Shown one piece after another: positions 1 to 7,117 of a stretch of 10,466 nucleotides of DNA. Each line of letters begins with the position of its first letter. Positions within the stretch are counted from its first letter, which is position 1. The translations under genes were made by a program, and so were the position numbers. Under the pieces are notes generated by a model that searched no databases, was not told the origin of the DNA, and worked only from the letters and a program-made list of their open reading frames with translations. Source of the DNA: Candidatus Solibacter sp. (GTDB taxonomy: Bacteria > Acidobacteriota > Terriglobia > Bryobacterales > Bryobacteraceae); contig JADGNT010000095.1 of assembly GCA_017883345.1 (NCBI GenBank), positions 1-10,466 on the forward strand, given 5' to 3'.

Positions 1-252
1 ACGGAGGTCAAGGGGTATCGCAAATGGGCATTCCCGCTGGTGGTGATCGGGGCCAACTCGATCGCGGCGTACCTGATGGCGCACCTGTGGGAGCGCTTCA
101 TTCTGGATTCATTCCGCATTCACCTGGGCGCGCACGCGTTCGCGTTCTTCGGGACGGCGTACGAACCCCTGCTGCGCGGCATCGCGGTGCTGCTGGTGTA
201 TTGGGTGCTGCTCTATTGGATGTACCGGCGGAAGCTGTTTCTCAAGATTTGA
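1..252 (+). CDS. C-terminal fragment of a DUF5009/HGSNAT-like membrane acyltransferase
   Basis: Only the last 83 codons are in the window; the reading frame is open from base 1 to a TGA at 250-252. The fragment is hydrophobic. It has two likely membrane helices, around residues 10-28 (starting WAFPLVVIGANSIAAYL) and around residues 60-76 (LLRGIAVLLVYWVLLYW), and ends in a basic cytoplasmic tail (MYRRKLFLKI). The pattern of WxFP, then GxNSI, then a final YWMYRRKxFL tail is what I recall from the end of DUF5009/heparan-alpha-glucosaminide N-acetyltransferase-like proteins, which are common in Acidobacteriota and Bacteroidota. These are multi-pass proteins thought to acetylate sugars across the membrane; the exact substrate is not known here. 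The catalytic N-terminal part lies outside the window, so activity cannot be judged. Confidence 0.7.
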   Translation, partial: TEVKGYRKWAFPLVVIGANSIAAYLMAHLWERFILDSFRIHLGAHAFAFFGTAYEPLLRGIAVLLVYWVLLYWMYRRKLFLKI

Positions 253-330
253 CGCCACGCACAGCGGAAAAACTCGACTGCTGGCACGACGGTCCACGAT
301 CCGCTACAGTAGGACTTCCACCACTATCGT

Positions 331-3120
331 ATGCGTCTCAGTTGGAATGAAATCAGGGCTCGCGCCGCCCGCTTCGCCGAAGAATGGGAGATCGCGCGCT
401 ATGAACGAGGCGAAAGCCAGACCTTCTACAACGAGTTCTTCGAGATTTTTGGCGTCACGCGCCGGCGTGTGGCGAGCTTCGAAGAGCCAGTCAAGAAGCT
501 GGGCAACGAACGTGGATTTATCGACCTGTTCTGGAAGGGTATGCTCCTGGTCGAACACAAGAGCGCCGGCCGCAGCCTGATCCGCGCCAAACAACAGGCC
601 CTCGACTATTTTCCCGGCCTGAAAGAGTACGAGCTTCCCCGCTACATCCTGGTCAGCGATTTTCAGACCTTCGAGCTTTTTGACCTTGAGGAGAGCACAA
701 CAGTCCGCTTTCCGCTTGACCAGCTTAGCCGCCACGTAGAGGATTTCAGTTTCATCCTGGGCGTTCAAAAGCGGACGTTCCGGGATCAAGACCCGGTGAA
801 TATCCGAGCGTCCGAAATGATGGGCAAGCTTCATGACGCCCTCAAGGAGTCGGGTTACGAGGGACACGACCTGGAACGCCTGCTCGTCCGTCTCGTCTTC
901 TGCCTGTTCGCCGACGATACGGGAATCTTCGAACCCAGAGATATCTTCTCGGCCATGATCGGCGAGCGGACCAGCCCGGATGGCAGCGACCTTGGATTGT
1001 GGCTCAGCCGGTTATTCGAAGTGCTGAACACGCCCGTCACACAGCGTCAGCACAACCTGGACGAGGATTTGGCCCAGTTCCCCTACGTGGACGGCGACCT
1101 GTTCCATGAACGGCTGACTTTTCCGGACTTCAACACCGCCATGCGCTCCCTCCTGCTGGATGCCCTCGGTTTCAGTTGGGACGCCATTTCTCCCGCCATA
1201 TTCGGCTCGCTGTTCCAGTCCGTCATGGACCCAAAGGAACGCCGCTCCCAGGGGGCGCACTACACCACCGAGAGAAACATCATGAAGGTCATCGGACCTC
1301 TGTTCCTCGATGAACTGCGCGACGAATTTAAGCGCCTTTTGGAACGCCGCGACAACGGTCGCCGCAAAGCCCTCGAAGCATTTCACGCAAAGCTCTCCAC
1401 GCTTCGCTTTTTCGACCCGGCGTGTGGCTGCGGAAACTTCCTCATCATCGCCTACAGGGAACTGCGGCTTCTCGAACTCGACCTGCTGCGTGCGCTGCGT
1501 CACGATACTCAGTTGAAGCTCGACGTGTCGCAAATGTGCCAAATCGATGTGGACCGGTTCTATGGCATCGAACTGGCCGAGTTTCCCGCCCGCATCGCCG
1601 AAGTTGCCCTCTGGATGATGGACCACCTCATGAACAACAAGCTCTCCTTGATATTCGGTGAGAGCTATGTTCGCATTCCCCTCAAGAAATCGCCCCACAT
1701 CCGGCAGGGCGACGCGCTCGAAATCGACTGGGCCGAGTTGCTAGCCCCAGGCGATTGCTCCTACGTCCTTGGTAATCCACCGTTCGGCGGGGCGAAGTAT
1801 CAGAGTGACAAGCAGCGTGCTCAGGTGCGCCGGATCGCCCACTTGGGCGGGAGTGGCGGAACGCTCGACTATGTCACCGCCTGGTTCATCAAAGCCGGTG
1901 ACTATCTCCGGCAATCGTTCGCAAAAGTCGGCTTCGTGGCTACCAATTCCATCACCCAAGGCGAACAGGTTGCGCAGCTCTGGCCGCTTCTCCTTGACCG
2001 GTGTGGTCTCGAAATCGCCTTCGCCCACCGCACCTTCGCATGGGGCAGCGATGCTCGCGGCATGGCGCACGTTCATGTGGTCATTATCGGGCTAACCAGG
2101 AGTGACCGGGAAGCAGCGGAAAAACGGCTCTTCAGCTACAGTGACATCAAAGGCGATCCCACCGAGAGCCGCCACACGGCTCTGACGCCATATCTCTTCG
2201 GCGCCGGGAGCGTCGTAAACCGCCATCTCGTCGTGGAAGAAGCCAGCCGTCCCTTGAGTGACGTTCCACAGCTTGTGATCGGATCCAAACCCATCGACGC
2301 AGGACACTTTATCTTCTCCCGTGAGGAGCGCGGTGAGTTCCTGCACCAGGAGCCGGCGGCAGCCAAGTACCTTCATCCCTATGTTGGTTCCGAGGAATTC
2401 ATCAACGGCGGGGAGCGATGGATTCTTTACCTTGCGGGTCTTACGCCGAATGATCTCCGGGCCATGCCGAGAGTTAAAGAGCGCACCCTGGCCGTGGGGG
2501 CATTTCGACTGCTTAGCAAGAGTGAGGGAACCCGCAAATTGGCTGACTCGCCAACGCGATTTCATGTCACCGTCGTTCCGAAGCGACCGTTCCTTGTGAT
2601 ACCTGAGTCCAGTTCAGGGGAGCGCGACTATGTGCCTATCGGGTGGCTTAAGCCACCCACCATTCCCAGCAATCTCGTCCGTGTGCTCCAAGGCGCCGAC
2701 CTCTGGCACTTTGGCATCCTCACCTCCGCGATGCACATGGCATGGTTGCGGCAAATCGGGGGACGCCTGAAAAGCGACTACCGTTATTCCGTTGGAATCG
2801 TGTACAACACCTTCCCTTGGCCAGAGGCCACGCCCCAACAGCGGGATAAAATCCGCGGCCTGGCTCAAGCCGTGCTCGACGCCCGAGGCAGCTTTCCCAC
2901 TTGCACCTTGGCCGACCTCTACGATGACGTTGCCATGCCTCCGCTATTGCGCAAGGCGCATCGCGGGCTGGATGGCGCGGTAGACAAGCTATACCGGTCA
3001 GCCAAATTCACCGGAGATAGCGACCGGGCAGAGCACCTTTTCGGCCTTTACGAGAAGCTGGTTTCGCCTTTGGTTGCCGCGGCTCAAACCCCACGCGCCC
3101 GCGGGTCGAGACGCCGGTAG
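331..3120 (+). CDS. MmeI-like Type IIL restriction-modification enzyme (fused nuclease, adenine methylase and specificity domain)
   Basis: This 929-residue protein matches the single-chain MmeI family (MmeI itself is about 919 residues), in which one polypeptide cuts, methylates and recognises DNA. The N-terminal domain (about 1-150) carries a PD-(D/E)xK nuclease motif, D65-x9-E75-H-K77, with the same spacing known for MmeI. A helical linker (about 155-300) leads to the methylase: a motif-X-like GAHYTTERN at 308-316, the SAM-binding motif FDPACGCGNFL at 361-371, and the catalytic motif GNPPF at 481-485, typical of N6-adenine methylases. A target-recognition region probably covers about 620-830, followed by a helical C-terminus. 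The start is ATG at 331; an in-frame stop at 310-312 excludes a longer form, and no strong ribosome-binding site is visible. The frame is uninterrupted. No separate restriction or specificity gene lies nearby, as expected for this type. The gene ends 15 bases from a convergent gene. Its base composition looks a little less GC-rich than its neighbours (estimate by eye), consistent with transfer. The recognition sequence cannot be read from this data. Confidence 0.9.
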   Translation: MRLSWNEIRARAARFAEEWEIARYERGESQTFYNEFFEIFGVTRRRVASFEEPVKKLGNERGFIDLFWKGMLLVEHKSAGRSLIRAKQQALDYFPGLKEYELPRYILVSDFQTFELFDLEESTTVRFPLDQLSRHVEDFSFILGVQKRTFRDQDPVNIRASEMMGKLHDALKESGYEGHDLERLLVRLVFCLFADDTGIFEPRDIFSAMIGERTSPDGSDLGLWLSRLFEVLNTPVTQRQHNLDEDLAQFPYVDGDLFHERLTFPDFNTAMRSLLLDALGFSWDAISPAIFGSLFQSVMDPKERRSQGAHYTTERNIMKVIGPLFLDELRDEFKRLLERRDNGRRKALEAFHAKLSTLRFFDPACGCGNFLIIAYRELRLLELDLLRALRHDTQLKLDVSQMCQIDVDRFYGIELAEFPARIAEVALWMMDHLMNNKLSLIFGESYVRIPLKKSPHIRQGDALEIDWAELLAPGDCSYVLGNPPFGGAKYQSDKQRAQVRRIAHLGGSGGTLDYVTAWFIKAGDYLRQSFAKVGFVATNSITQGEQVAQLWPLLLDRCGLEIAFAHRTFAWGSDARGMAHVHVVIIGLTRSDREAAEKRLFSYSDIKGDPTESRHTALTPYLFGAGSVVNRHLVVEEASRPLSDVPQLVIGSKPIDAGHFIFSREERGEFLHQEPAAAKYLHPYVGSEEFINGGERWILYLAGLTPNDLRAMPRVKERTLAVGAFRLLSKSEGTRKLADSPTRFHVTVVPKRPFLVIPESSSGERDYVPIGWLKPPTIPSNLVRVLQGADLWHFGILTSAMHMAWLRQIGGRLKSDYRYSVGIVYNTFPWPEATPQQRDKIRGLAQAVLDARGSFPTCTLADLYDDVAMPPLLRKAHRGLDGAVDKLYRSAKFTGDSDRAEHLFGLYEKLVSPLVAAAQTPRARGSRRR

Positions 3121-3149
3121 GCCCGCCCGCGCGGCCTACTGTTTCTTTT
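3117..3149 (+). terminator. Hairpin between convergent genes, possible terminator of the restriction-modification gene
   Basis: GTAGGCC at 3117-3123 pairs perfectly with GGCCTAC at 3133-3139 around a 9-base loop, and TGTTTCTTTT follows at 3140-3149. On the plus strand this has the form of an intrinsic terminator. The TAG stop of the plus-strand gene lies in the left arm and the TAG stop of the minus-strand gene lies in the right arm. The T-rich tract also encodes the final Lys-Lys-Gln of the minus-strand protein, so it could be coincidental. No T tract is present for the other direction. Confidence 0.5.
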
Positions 3150-3795
3150 CGCCGGGCCGCAGCAGCGTGGGCGGCTTGCGCTTGGGCGTGGCATCTTCCG
3201 CGGCCTTTTCCTCCGCCGCCTTGGCCGCGTCCTTCTTCTTGGCCTCGTCAGCCTGCTGCCCCTCTTTCTCGATGGGCGTCATCTGGGTGTCGATGGCCTT
3301 CTTCTGCGCCTGCTGGCGCTGCTCCACCTCGCTGCCGCGTTTGCCCAGGTCCTCCTCGGCCAGATCCAAACTGTCGGCCGTGGTCTCGATGGCCTGCGTG
3401 AGCGAAAACTCGTAACGCTCCAGATCCTTGGGCCGGCTTTCCTCAATCTGCTTGAGCATGGGAAGCATGGCCTTTTCCGCGGTGGCCACGGCGGCGAGTC
3501 CCACGCCGATGTCGGTCCTGTGCGTGCTGGCCGCATCCGCCACGGTATCGATGGCGTCGAGGATCTTGGAGTACTCATCCAGCGTGTCGTGGATCAGGAT
3601 CGATCGTCCGGGCTTCTCCTTGCCGAGCAAATTGCGCACCAGATCCAGCCGCAGTTTGGCGAAATCGGCGTAGAGCTTGAGCCGCAGGTTCGGCTCCTGC
3701 GCTTCCTTGATCTGGTCGATTTCGTCGGCGCTCAGAAAATCGCGTTGCGCCGCCACGGGCGCCGCCAGAAGCAAACAGCAGAGTAACGTTTTCAT
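3136..3795 (-). CDS. Secreted helical protein of unknown function with Lys/Ala/Glu-rich tail
   Basis: I do not recognise a named family. The 219-residue product starts with a classic signal peptide (MKTLLCCLLLAAPVAA, likely cut after AQ or AA near residue 17), so it probably acts in the periplasm or outside the cell. The mature part is predicted to be largely alpha-helical. Residues about 150-219 are rich in Lys, Ala, Glu and Gln and look like a low-complexity or coiled-coil tail ending in a basic PKRKPPTLLRPGEKKQ segment. The chosen ATG overlaps the stop of the upstream gene (ATGA, 3792-3795) and follows GGAGGG about 10 bases upstream, which supports translational coupling. The same frame stays open upstream to 3960, but that stretch overlaps the neighbouring gene and would bury the signal peptide. 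It is the last gene of the TPR operon. Confidence 0.75.
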   Translation of the reverse strand: MKTLLCCLLLAAPVAAQRDFLSADEIDQIKEAQEPNLRLKLYADFAKLRLDLVRNLLGKEKPGRSILIHDTLDEYSKILDAIDTVADAASTHRTDIGVGLAAVATAEKAMLPMLKQIEESRPKDLERYEFSLTQAIETTADSLDLAEEDLGKRGSEVEQRQQAQKKAIDTQMTPIEKEGQQADEAKKKDAAKAAEEKAAEDATPKRKPPTLLRPGEKKQ

Positions 3796-4241
3796 TTGCT
3801 TTTGCCCTCCATCAGGCCGGTCAGCAGATCGTCGTGAACTTTCTGCAGGCGGGCCTTGGCTTTGTCGAGCACGGGCCGATCCTCGAATCCGAAATCGTGC
3901 TGCAGGCTGTCCAGTTTCTTCAGCAGGTTCCGCGTTTCGATTTCGGCCTGCTTGAACCATCGCGGACTCTTGCGCGGATTCTTGCCGGTGCTTTCGAGCG
4001 AGTCCCAGGCCAGGGAGACCGATTCCTCGATCTCTAGCGCCGCTGCCGCCAGCGCCGGGTTATCGTCCTTCTGATAGGCTTCCCGCGCGGCTTTCAGGGC
4101 GGAACCCGCGTTATCCAGCGCCAGCTTGGAGCGCTTTCCCAGATCGTGTTCCGCCAGCGCGGCCCTCAGGTCGGCGGGCAGGCTGGCGGCGGAAACAAGG
4201 CCCAACGCCAGCAGCAGCAGGATGGTTCGTGTGCCTCTCAC
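3792..4241 (-). CDS. Small secreted helical protein of unknown function
   Basis: This 149-residue protein begins with a hydrophobic signal peptide (about residues 1-20, core TILLLLALGLVSA, likely cleavage after SAA). The rest is charged and helical with no cysteine. It contains two Ala/Lys/Glu-rich stretches and a tail (LDKAKARLQKVHDDLL) that could form helical bundles. I cannot assign a family. The start codon is GTG at 4241; it overlaps the TGA of the upstream TPR gene by four bases (GTGA), and its own TGA overlaps the ATG of the next gene by four bases. Such spacing on both sides suggests the three proteins are made together. A role as a partner of the TPR protein in the periplasm is inference from position only. 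Confidence 0.75.
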   Translation of the reverse strand: MRGTRTILLLLALGLVSAASLPADLRAALAEHDLGKRSKLALDNAGSALKAAREAYQKDDNPALAAAALEIEESVSLAWDSLESTGKNPRKSPRWFKQAEIETRNLLKKLDSLQHDFGFEDRPVLDKAKARLQKVHDDLLTGLMEGKSK

Positions 4242-5446
4242 CGCTTGTCAATCTCCCTTTGCAGGATTCGCACCCGCTGCCGCGCCTGGAATTCCTGGTT
4301 CGGATTTTTGCCCTGGCTAGTGGCCAGAAAATGCTCGTAGGCTTCCTTGGCCGGTTTGATCTGGCGCAGCTTATCCAAGATGATGGCACGCAGGAACCAG
4401 TTGCCCGCGGCAGTTTCACCGTTCTTGGCGGCCTGCTCAAAGGCGGTCAGCGCCTGCGGCAGATCGCCCGCCATGTAGAGCATGCCGCCCAGTTCGGTCC
4501 ACGGCCTGGTTTCGGAAGGCTTCAGTTTGGCGGCTTCGTAGAACTGGCGGGCGGCCGGCTGGAATTGCCGCTGGTCGCGGAGCGCGCGCGCGTACATCAT
4601 CCGCAGGTCGTAATTGCCAGGTTCGGCTGCCACCGATTGTTCCAGCAGGGGCAGCGCCCGATCCAGTTTCCGGGTGAAGACGTAGGCGGCCGCCAGCGCA
4701 CTACGGTTGACCGGGCTCGCGTCCTTCGCAAAGGCCTCTTCCAGGCGGGGCACGGCATCTTCGAATTGTTTGGATTCGAGCAGCAGTTCGCCCATCCGCG
4801 CCTGCGCGGCGGAGTTGTCCGGAAACTGCCGGTAAATGTCGATGGCTTCGCGGTTCTCGGAGGCCTTCTCGTAGAGGCCGGCGAGTTCCAGCAGGTAATC
4901 GCGATACTTCGGCTCTAGTCTCGCCGCCTGGCGGAAGTAGGCGTCGGCCTCGGTGATTCGTCCCTGCTGCACCAGCGCCTGCGCCATGCCGAGTTGCGCT
5001 CCGGCGGATTTTGCGTCCAGCGCGACGGCCAGTTTGTAGCTCTCCTCCGCCTTGGCGAAGTCGCCGGTCTGGAGTTGCGCTTCGGCCAGGTAATAGCGCG
5101 GGCGGAACTCCTGGGGCTTGCGTCCCACGGCGTCCTCCAAGAGCGGCAGCGCCTCGGCCGGGTTCTTCTGGCGTAACAGCACAATGCCGCCGTTCAGCTC
5201 CGCTTCGTAGAGCCCCGGCTTGAGTTCCAGGGTCTTGCGATACTCGGCGACGGCTTCGGGATCCCGTTCGAGCAGCGTATAGGCCATCGCCAGATTGAAG
5301 TGGGCGAAGTAGTCCTTGGAATCCGCTGCAATGGCTTGGCGGAATGCCTGTACGGCGTCGTCGTACTTACCCTCGTCCAGGGCCTTCATGCCTTCGGTAG
5401 TGTAATCGGCCTGGAGAAACAGGAGAAACGCCGCGACGGCCCACAT
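4238..5446 (-). CDS. Exported tetratricopeptide-repeat (TPR) protein
   Basis: The 402-residue protein consists almost entirely of about eleven 34-residue TPR units from residue 13 to about 375. Typical signatures recur, for example GKYDDAVQAFRQAIAAD (26-42), GDFAKAEESYKLAVALD (128-144) and GDLPQALTAFEQAAK (327-341). TPR arrays form superhelical scaffolds that bind peptides or proteins; no enzymatic domain is present. The first 12 residues (MWAVAAFLLFLQ) form a short hydrophobic stretch that may be a signal peptide, which would fit its exported neighbours, though it lacks a basic N-terminus. The ATG at 5446 has AAGG immediately upstream, unusually close. The gene lies 46 bases after the lipoprotein gene and overlaps the next gene by four bases. 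Its specific partner is unknown. Confidence 0.9.
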   Translation of the reverse strand: MWAVAAFLLFLQADYTTEGMKALDEGKYDDAVQAFRQAIAADSKDYFAHFNLAMAYTLLERDPEAVAEYRKTLELKPGLYEAELNGGIVLLRQKNPAEALPLLEDAVGRKPQEFRPRYYLAEAQLQTGDFAKAEESYKLAVALDAKSAGAQLGMAQALVQQGRITEADAYFRQAARLEPKYRDYLLELAGLYEKASENREAIDIYRQFPDNSAAQARMGELLLESKQFEDAVPRLEEAFAKDASPVNRSALAAAYVFTRKLDRALPLLEQSVAAEPGNYDLRMMYARALRDQRQFQPAARQFYEAAKLKPSETRPWTELGGMLYMAGDLPQALTAFEQAAKNGETAAGNWFLRAIILDKLRQIKPAKEAYEHFLATSQGKNPNQEFQARQRVRILQREIDKR

Positions 5447-5492
5447 ACCTTAATTCTATCGCCGCGCGATTGCCGCCGCCCGAAAACGCTCG

Positions 5493-6029
5493 TTACTTCT
5501 TTTTTTCTTGGGTGACCACTCCCGAAACATCGGGGGTTTCCGACACGAAACTCAGCGGGATATCGATGTAAGCCACTTTTTCCCCGGTTTCGTCGGCGAT
5601 TTTCATCTTGTAGTGGCGGGGGGGCGCGTCGAACAGCGCATTGCCCTGCACCGATTCGGCAGGTTTGACAGAGCGCAGATACCCGATATACTGCGGCACG
5701 CCTTCACCGGAACTCAGTTCGGGGTAGGTGTTGCCGCTATCATCCTCGATGCTGAAATTGGGCACGAGGATGTCGCTGCCGAGGCTGTTTACCGCGTTCA
5801 GCCGCACCAGGAAGAAGCGATGCTCCGGCACGCGCGCATCGGCGCCCGTGCCGATGTGGGTCAGCCACTGCGTTTCGAATACCACGTAGACGACGTGGCC
5901 GACCGTGGCCCGCTCACCCATGCTGTAAGTACGCACGGGAGACGCCTTTTCCTCGCTGTCACCACAGGAAGATAAGAGAGAAGCGGCAACGGCGACCGCC
6001 AGTAACAACACAAACCGGATTTGGCGCAT
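5493..6029 (-). CDS. DUF4352-like lipoprotein
   Basis: This 178-residue protein starts with a lipoprotein signal peptide: basic MRQIR, a hydrophobic core, then lipobox LSSC with the acylated cysteine at residue 22. After a short linker, residues about 35-160 show the pattern of DUF4352/telokin-like beta-sandwich proteins: a strand with VGHVVYVVFETQW, then RFFLVRLNAVN, then FSIEDDSGNTYPE, then a V-K-P-A-E-S-V-Q-G-N-A-L-F-D segment. These domains are usually extracellular and often stand alone; their ligands are mostly unknown. The ATG at 6029 is the only start that keeps the full signal peptide. The gene is probably first in the operon with the TPR protein and the two small secreted proteins. 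A candidate promoter lies just upstream (6041-6069). The family call rests on recalled sequence pattern and would need a profile search. Confidence 0.75.
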   Translation of the reverse strand: MRQIRFVLLLAVAVAASLLSSCGDSEEKASPVRTYSMGERATVGHVVYVVFETQWLTHIGTGADARVPEHRFFLVRLNAVNSLGSDILVPNFSIEDDSGNTYPELSSGEGVPQYIGYLRSVKPAESVQGNALFDAPPRHYKMKIADETGEKVAYIDIPLSFVSETPDVSGVVTQEKKK

Positions 6030-6040
6030 GTAGCTAACCC

Positions 6041-6069
6041 ATTGTCCTCGCGGATCGGGTGGGTGTCAA
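6041..6069 (-). promoter_or_regulatory. Candidate sigma70-type promoter of the lipoprotein/TPR operon
   Basis: On the minus strand a perfect TTGACA (6069-6064) is followed by a 17-base spacer and GACAAT (6046-6041, four of six consensus bases). Transcription would start near 6034, only about five bases before the ATG at 6029, so the message would be nearly leaderless. This suggests the lipoprotein operon can be transcribed independently of the sigma cluster upstream. Confidence 0.45.
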
Positions 6070-6080
6070 CACCGTGGGAC

Positions 6081-6176
6081 CCGGGGACAGACAGGGGGAA
6101 ACCGGGGACAGACAGGACTGACAGCGAATTTCCGGCAAACTGCGCCGGAAATTCATGTCAGTCTTGTCAGTCCCCG
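6081..6176. repeat. Nested inverted repeat with direct repeats (REP/BIME-like)
   Basis: A 74-base structure at 6103-6176 folds on itself. The core is a perfect 11-base stem, GAATTTCCGGC at 6126-6136 with GCCGGAAATTC at 6144-6154, around a 7-base loop. Outside it, ACTGACA (6117-6123) pairs with TGTCAGT (6156-6162). Further out, CGGGGACAGACAGG (6103-6116) pairs with 6163-6176 with two mismatches. The right arm holds two copies of TGTCAGTC (6156-6163 and 6165-6172). The 15-base unit CCGGGGACAGACAGG occurs twice in direct orientation (6081-6095 and 6102-6116). It begins 3 bases after the stop codon of the LTxxQ gene and could end that transcript, although no T tract follows. It resembles dispersed intergenic palindromes mobilised by REP-associated transposases; that relation is inferred. 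Confidence 0.8.
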
Positions 6177-6179
6177 CCG

Positions 6180-6554
6180 CTACCGCGGTTGGCGTTCCTG
6201 AAGGATGCGCTCGAATTTCCTGCGCTGTTCGTCGTTGAGAATCTGTTCGACCTTGGTTTTGCTGTCGCTCAGCACGGTGCGGTAATACTGCCAGAAATCG
6301 TTGAGGATGGACTCCATCTGCTCCTGTTGGGCGGATGTGAGGTTGAGTTCGCGCTTCATCCGCGAGAAATAGACTTCCCTGCCCACGGCGGTATCGAAGG
6401 AAGGTTGGTGCAAGCGGTTATGCACGCCGAAATTCATGGCGACCGCTCCCGCCGCGGCGCCGCACAGGAATACCAGCGTCAGCGCGACCATACAGGCGAC
6501 CTTGGGATCCCACGATCGGGCGAAGCCCGCTTTCTCGAGCAGATTAGGGCTCAT
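6180..6554 (-). CDS. Membrane-anchored LTxxQ (Spy/CpxP-like) periplasmic protein
   Basis: The 124-residue protein has one transmembrane helix (about residues 19-41) and a helical periplasmic domain. Residues 70-77 read LNLTSAQQ, the LTxxQ motif of the Spy/CpxP/heavy-metal-sensor group, and a second typical helix, LNDEQRRKFERIL, follows at 106-118. Members of this group bind unfolded envelope proteins or metals; CpxP and RseB-like partners tune stress signalling. Here the protein lies directly downstream of a sigma/anti-sigma pair and overlaps the anti-sigma gene by 11 bases (start ATG at 6554), so a role in the same response is likely but inferred. No histidine-rich metal site is evident. No clear ribosome-binding site precedes the ATG; coupling to the upstream gene would explain its translation. 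Confidence 0.8.
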   Translation of the reverse strand: MSPNLLEKAGFARSWDPKVACMVALTLVFLCGAAAGAVAMNFGVHNRLHQPSFDTAVGREVYFSRMKRELNLTSAQQEQMESILNDFWQYYRTVLSDSKTKVEQILNDEQRRKFERILQERQPR

Positions 6555-7005
6555 AGGTCGTCATCGTGGCCAGCATGTTTTCCTGCGCCCGGGCGCTATC
6601 GTAAGCGGGCGAATCCTGCTGCGCCATCACGGCTTCGGGCGACAGGCCGGTGGGGTATTCGCTCTCGTAGGAGACCAGATAGCTACCCAGCGCCGCCAGC
6701 GTCAGCAGCGAGAGAAACACCAATCGCCGCCCAAAGGCGAAATCCAGGGCAAAGAAGCCCGCAAAAGACGGCACGGCCTGGCGGTGGCCCACCTGACGCA
6801 TCACTCGCGCGTAAAACCCGAGCGGCGGCGCCAGTTCCGCTTCCACTCTGAACGCGCCGAACCACTGGGAGACTTGCCGCATGCCGGCCACTTCCTGGCG
6901 GCACATCTCACAGTTGCTCAGGTGCGCCTCGATATCCCGCAGAGCCGCCGGCTTCAGCGTGCCGGACAGGTACTCCTCAAGGCTCTCCATCACTACCGCG
7001 TGCAT
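6544..7005 (-). CDS. Zinc-finger transmembrane anti-sigma factor
   Basis: This 153-residue protein has the layout of an ECF anti-sigma factor. The cytoplasmic N-terminus contains the zinc-binding signature H28-x3-C32-x2-C35 of the zf-HC2/ZAS family within AHLSNCEMCRQEV. A linker with helices follows, then one transmembrane helix (about 95-112) and a short periplasmic tail of about 40 residues. It is expected to hold the neighbouring sigma factor at the membrane until a signal releases it. The ATG at 7005 is preceded by AGGGAAGAAG, a good ribosome-binding site; an in-frame ATG at 6990 is less well supported. The gap of 152 bases to the sigma gene is wide for such a pair, which usually abut or overlap. 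The periplasmic part is short, so sensing may rely on the LTxxQ protein downstream (inference). Confidence 0.85.
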   Translation of the reverse strand: MHAVVMESLEEYLSGTLKPAALRDIEAHLSNCEMCRQEVAGMRQVSQWFGAFRVEAELAPPLGFYARVMRQVGHRQAVPSFAGFFALDFAFGRRLVFLSLLTLAALGSYLVSYESEYPTGLSPEAVMAQQDSPAYDSARAQENMLATMTTYEP

Positions 7006-7117
7006 AAGCTTCTTCCCTGTACCACTGAAATTACCACGCCTCAGCCCACCCTTTGCGAGTCTATCGGCCCATTGGCCTCGCCCGCTTCCGGGAACCTGCC
7101 ACTTTTCAACCCAACCG

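Noticed and set aside
281..300. TGGCACG as the -24 part of a sigma54 promoter before the restriction-modification gene
   Set aside because: No TTGC-type -12 element follows at the required spacing.
1012..1698. A 228-codon minus-strand open frame
   Set aside because: It is antisense to the methylase core of the restriction-modification enzyme and shows no domain.
3796..3960. N-terminal extension of the secreted unknown protein to an upstream in-frame ATG
   Set aside because: It would overlap the preceding gene by 165 bases and place the signal peptide in the middle of the protein; the ATGA overlap with a good ribosome-binding site fits better.
4229..4918. A 229-codon plus-strand open frame
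   Set aside because: It is the mirror frame of the TPR gene, whose repeats are unmistakable.
6021..6851. A 276-codon plus-strand open frame across the LTxxQ and anti-sigma genes
   Set aside because: It runs antisense to two genes with recognisable domains and through the palindromic repeat; its translation is low-complexity Arg/Ala/Pro.
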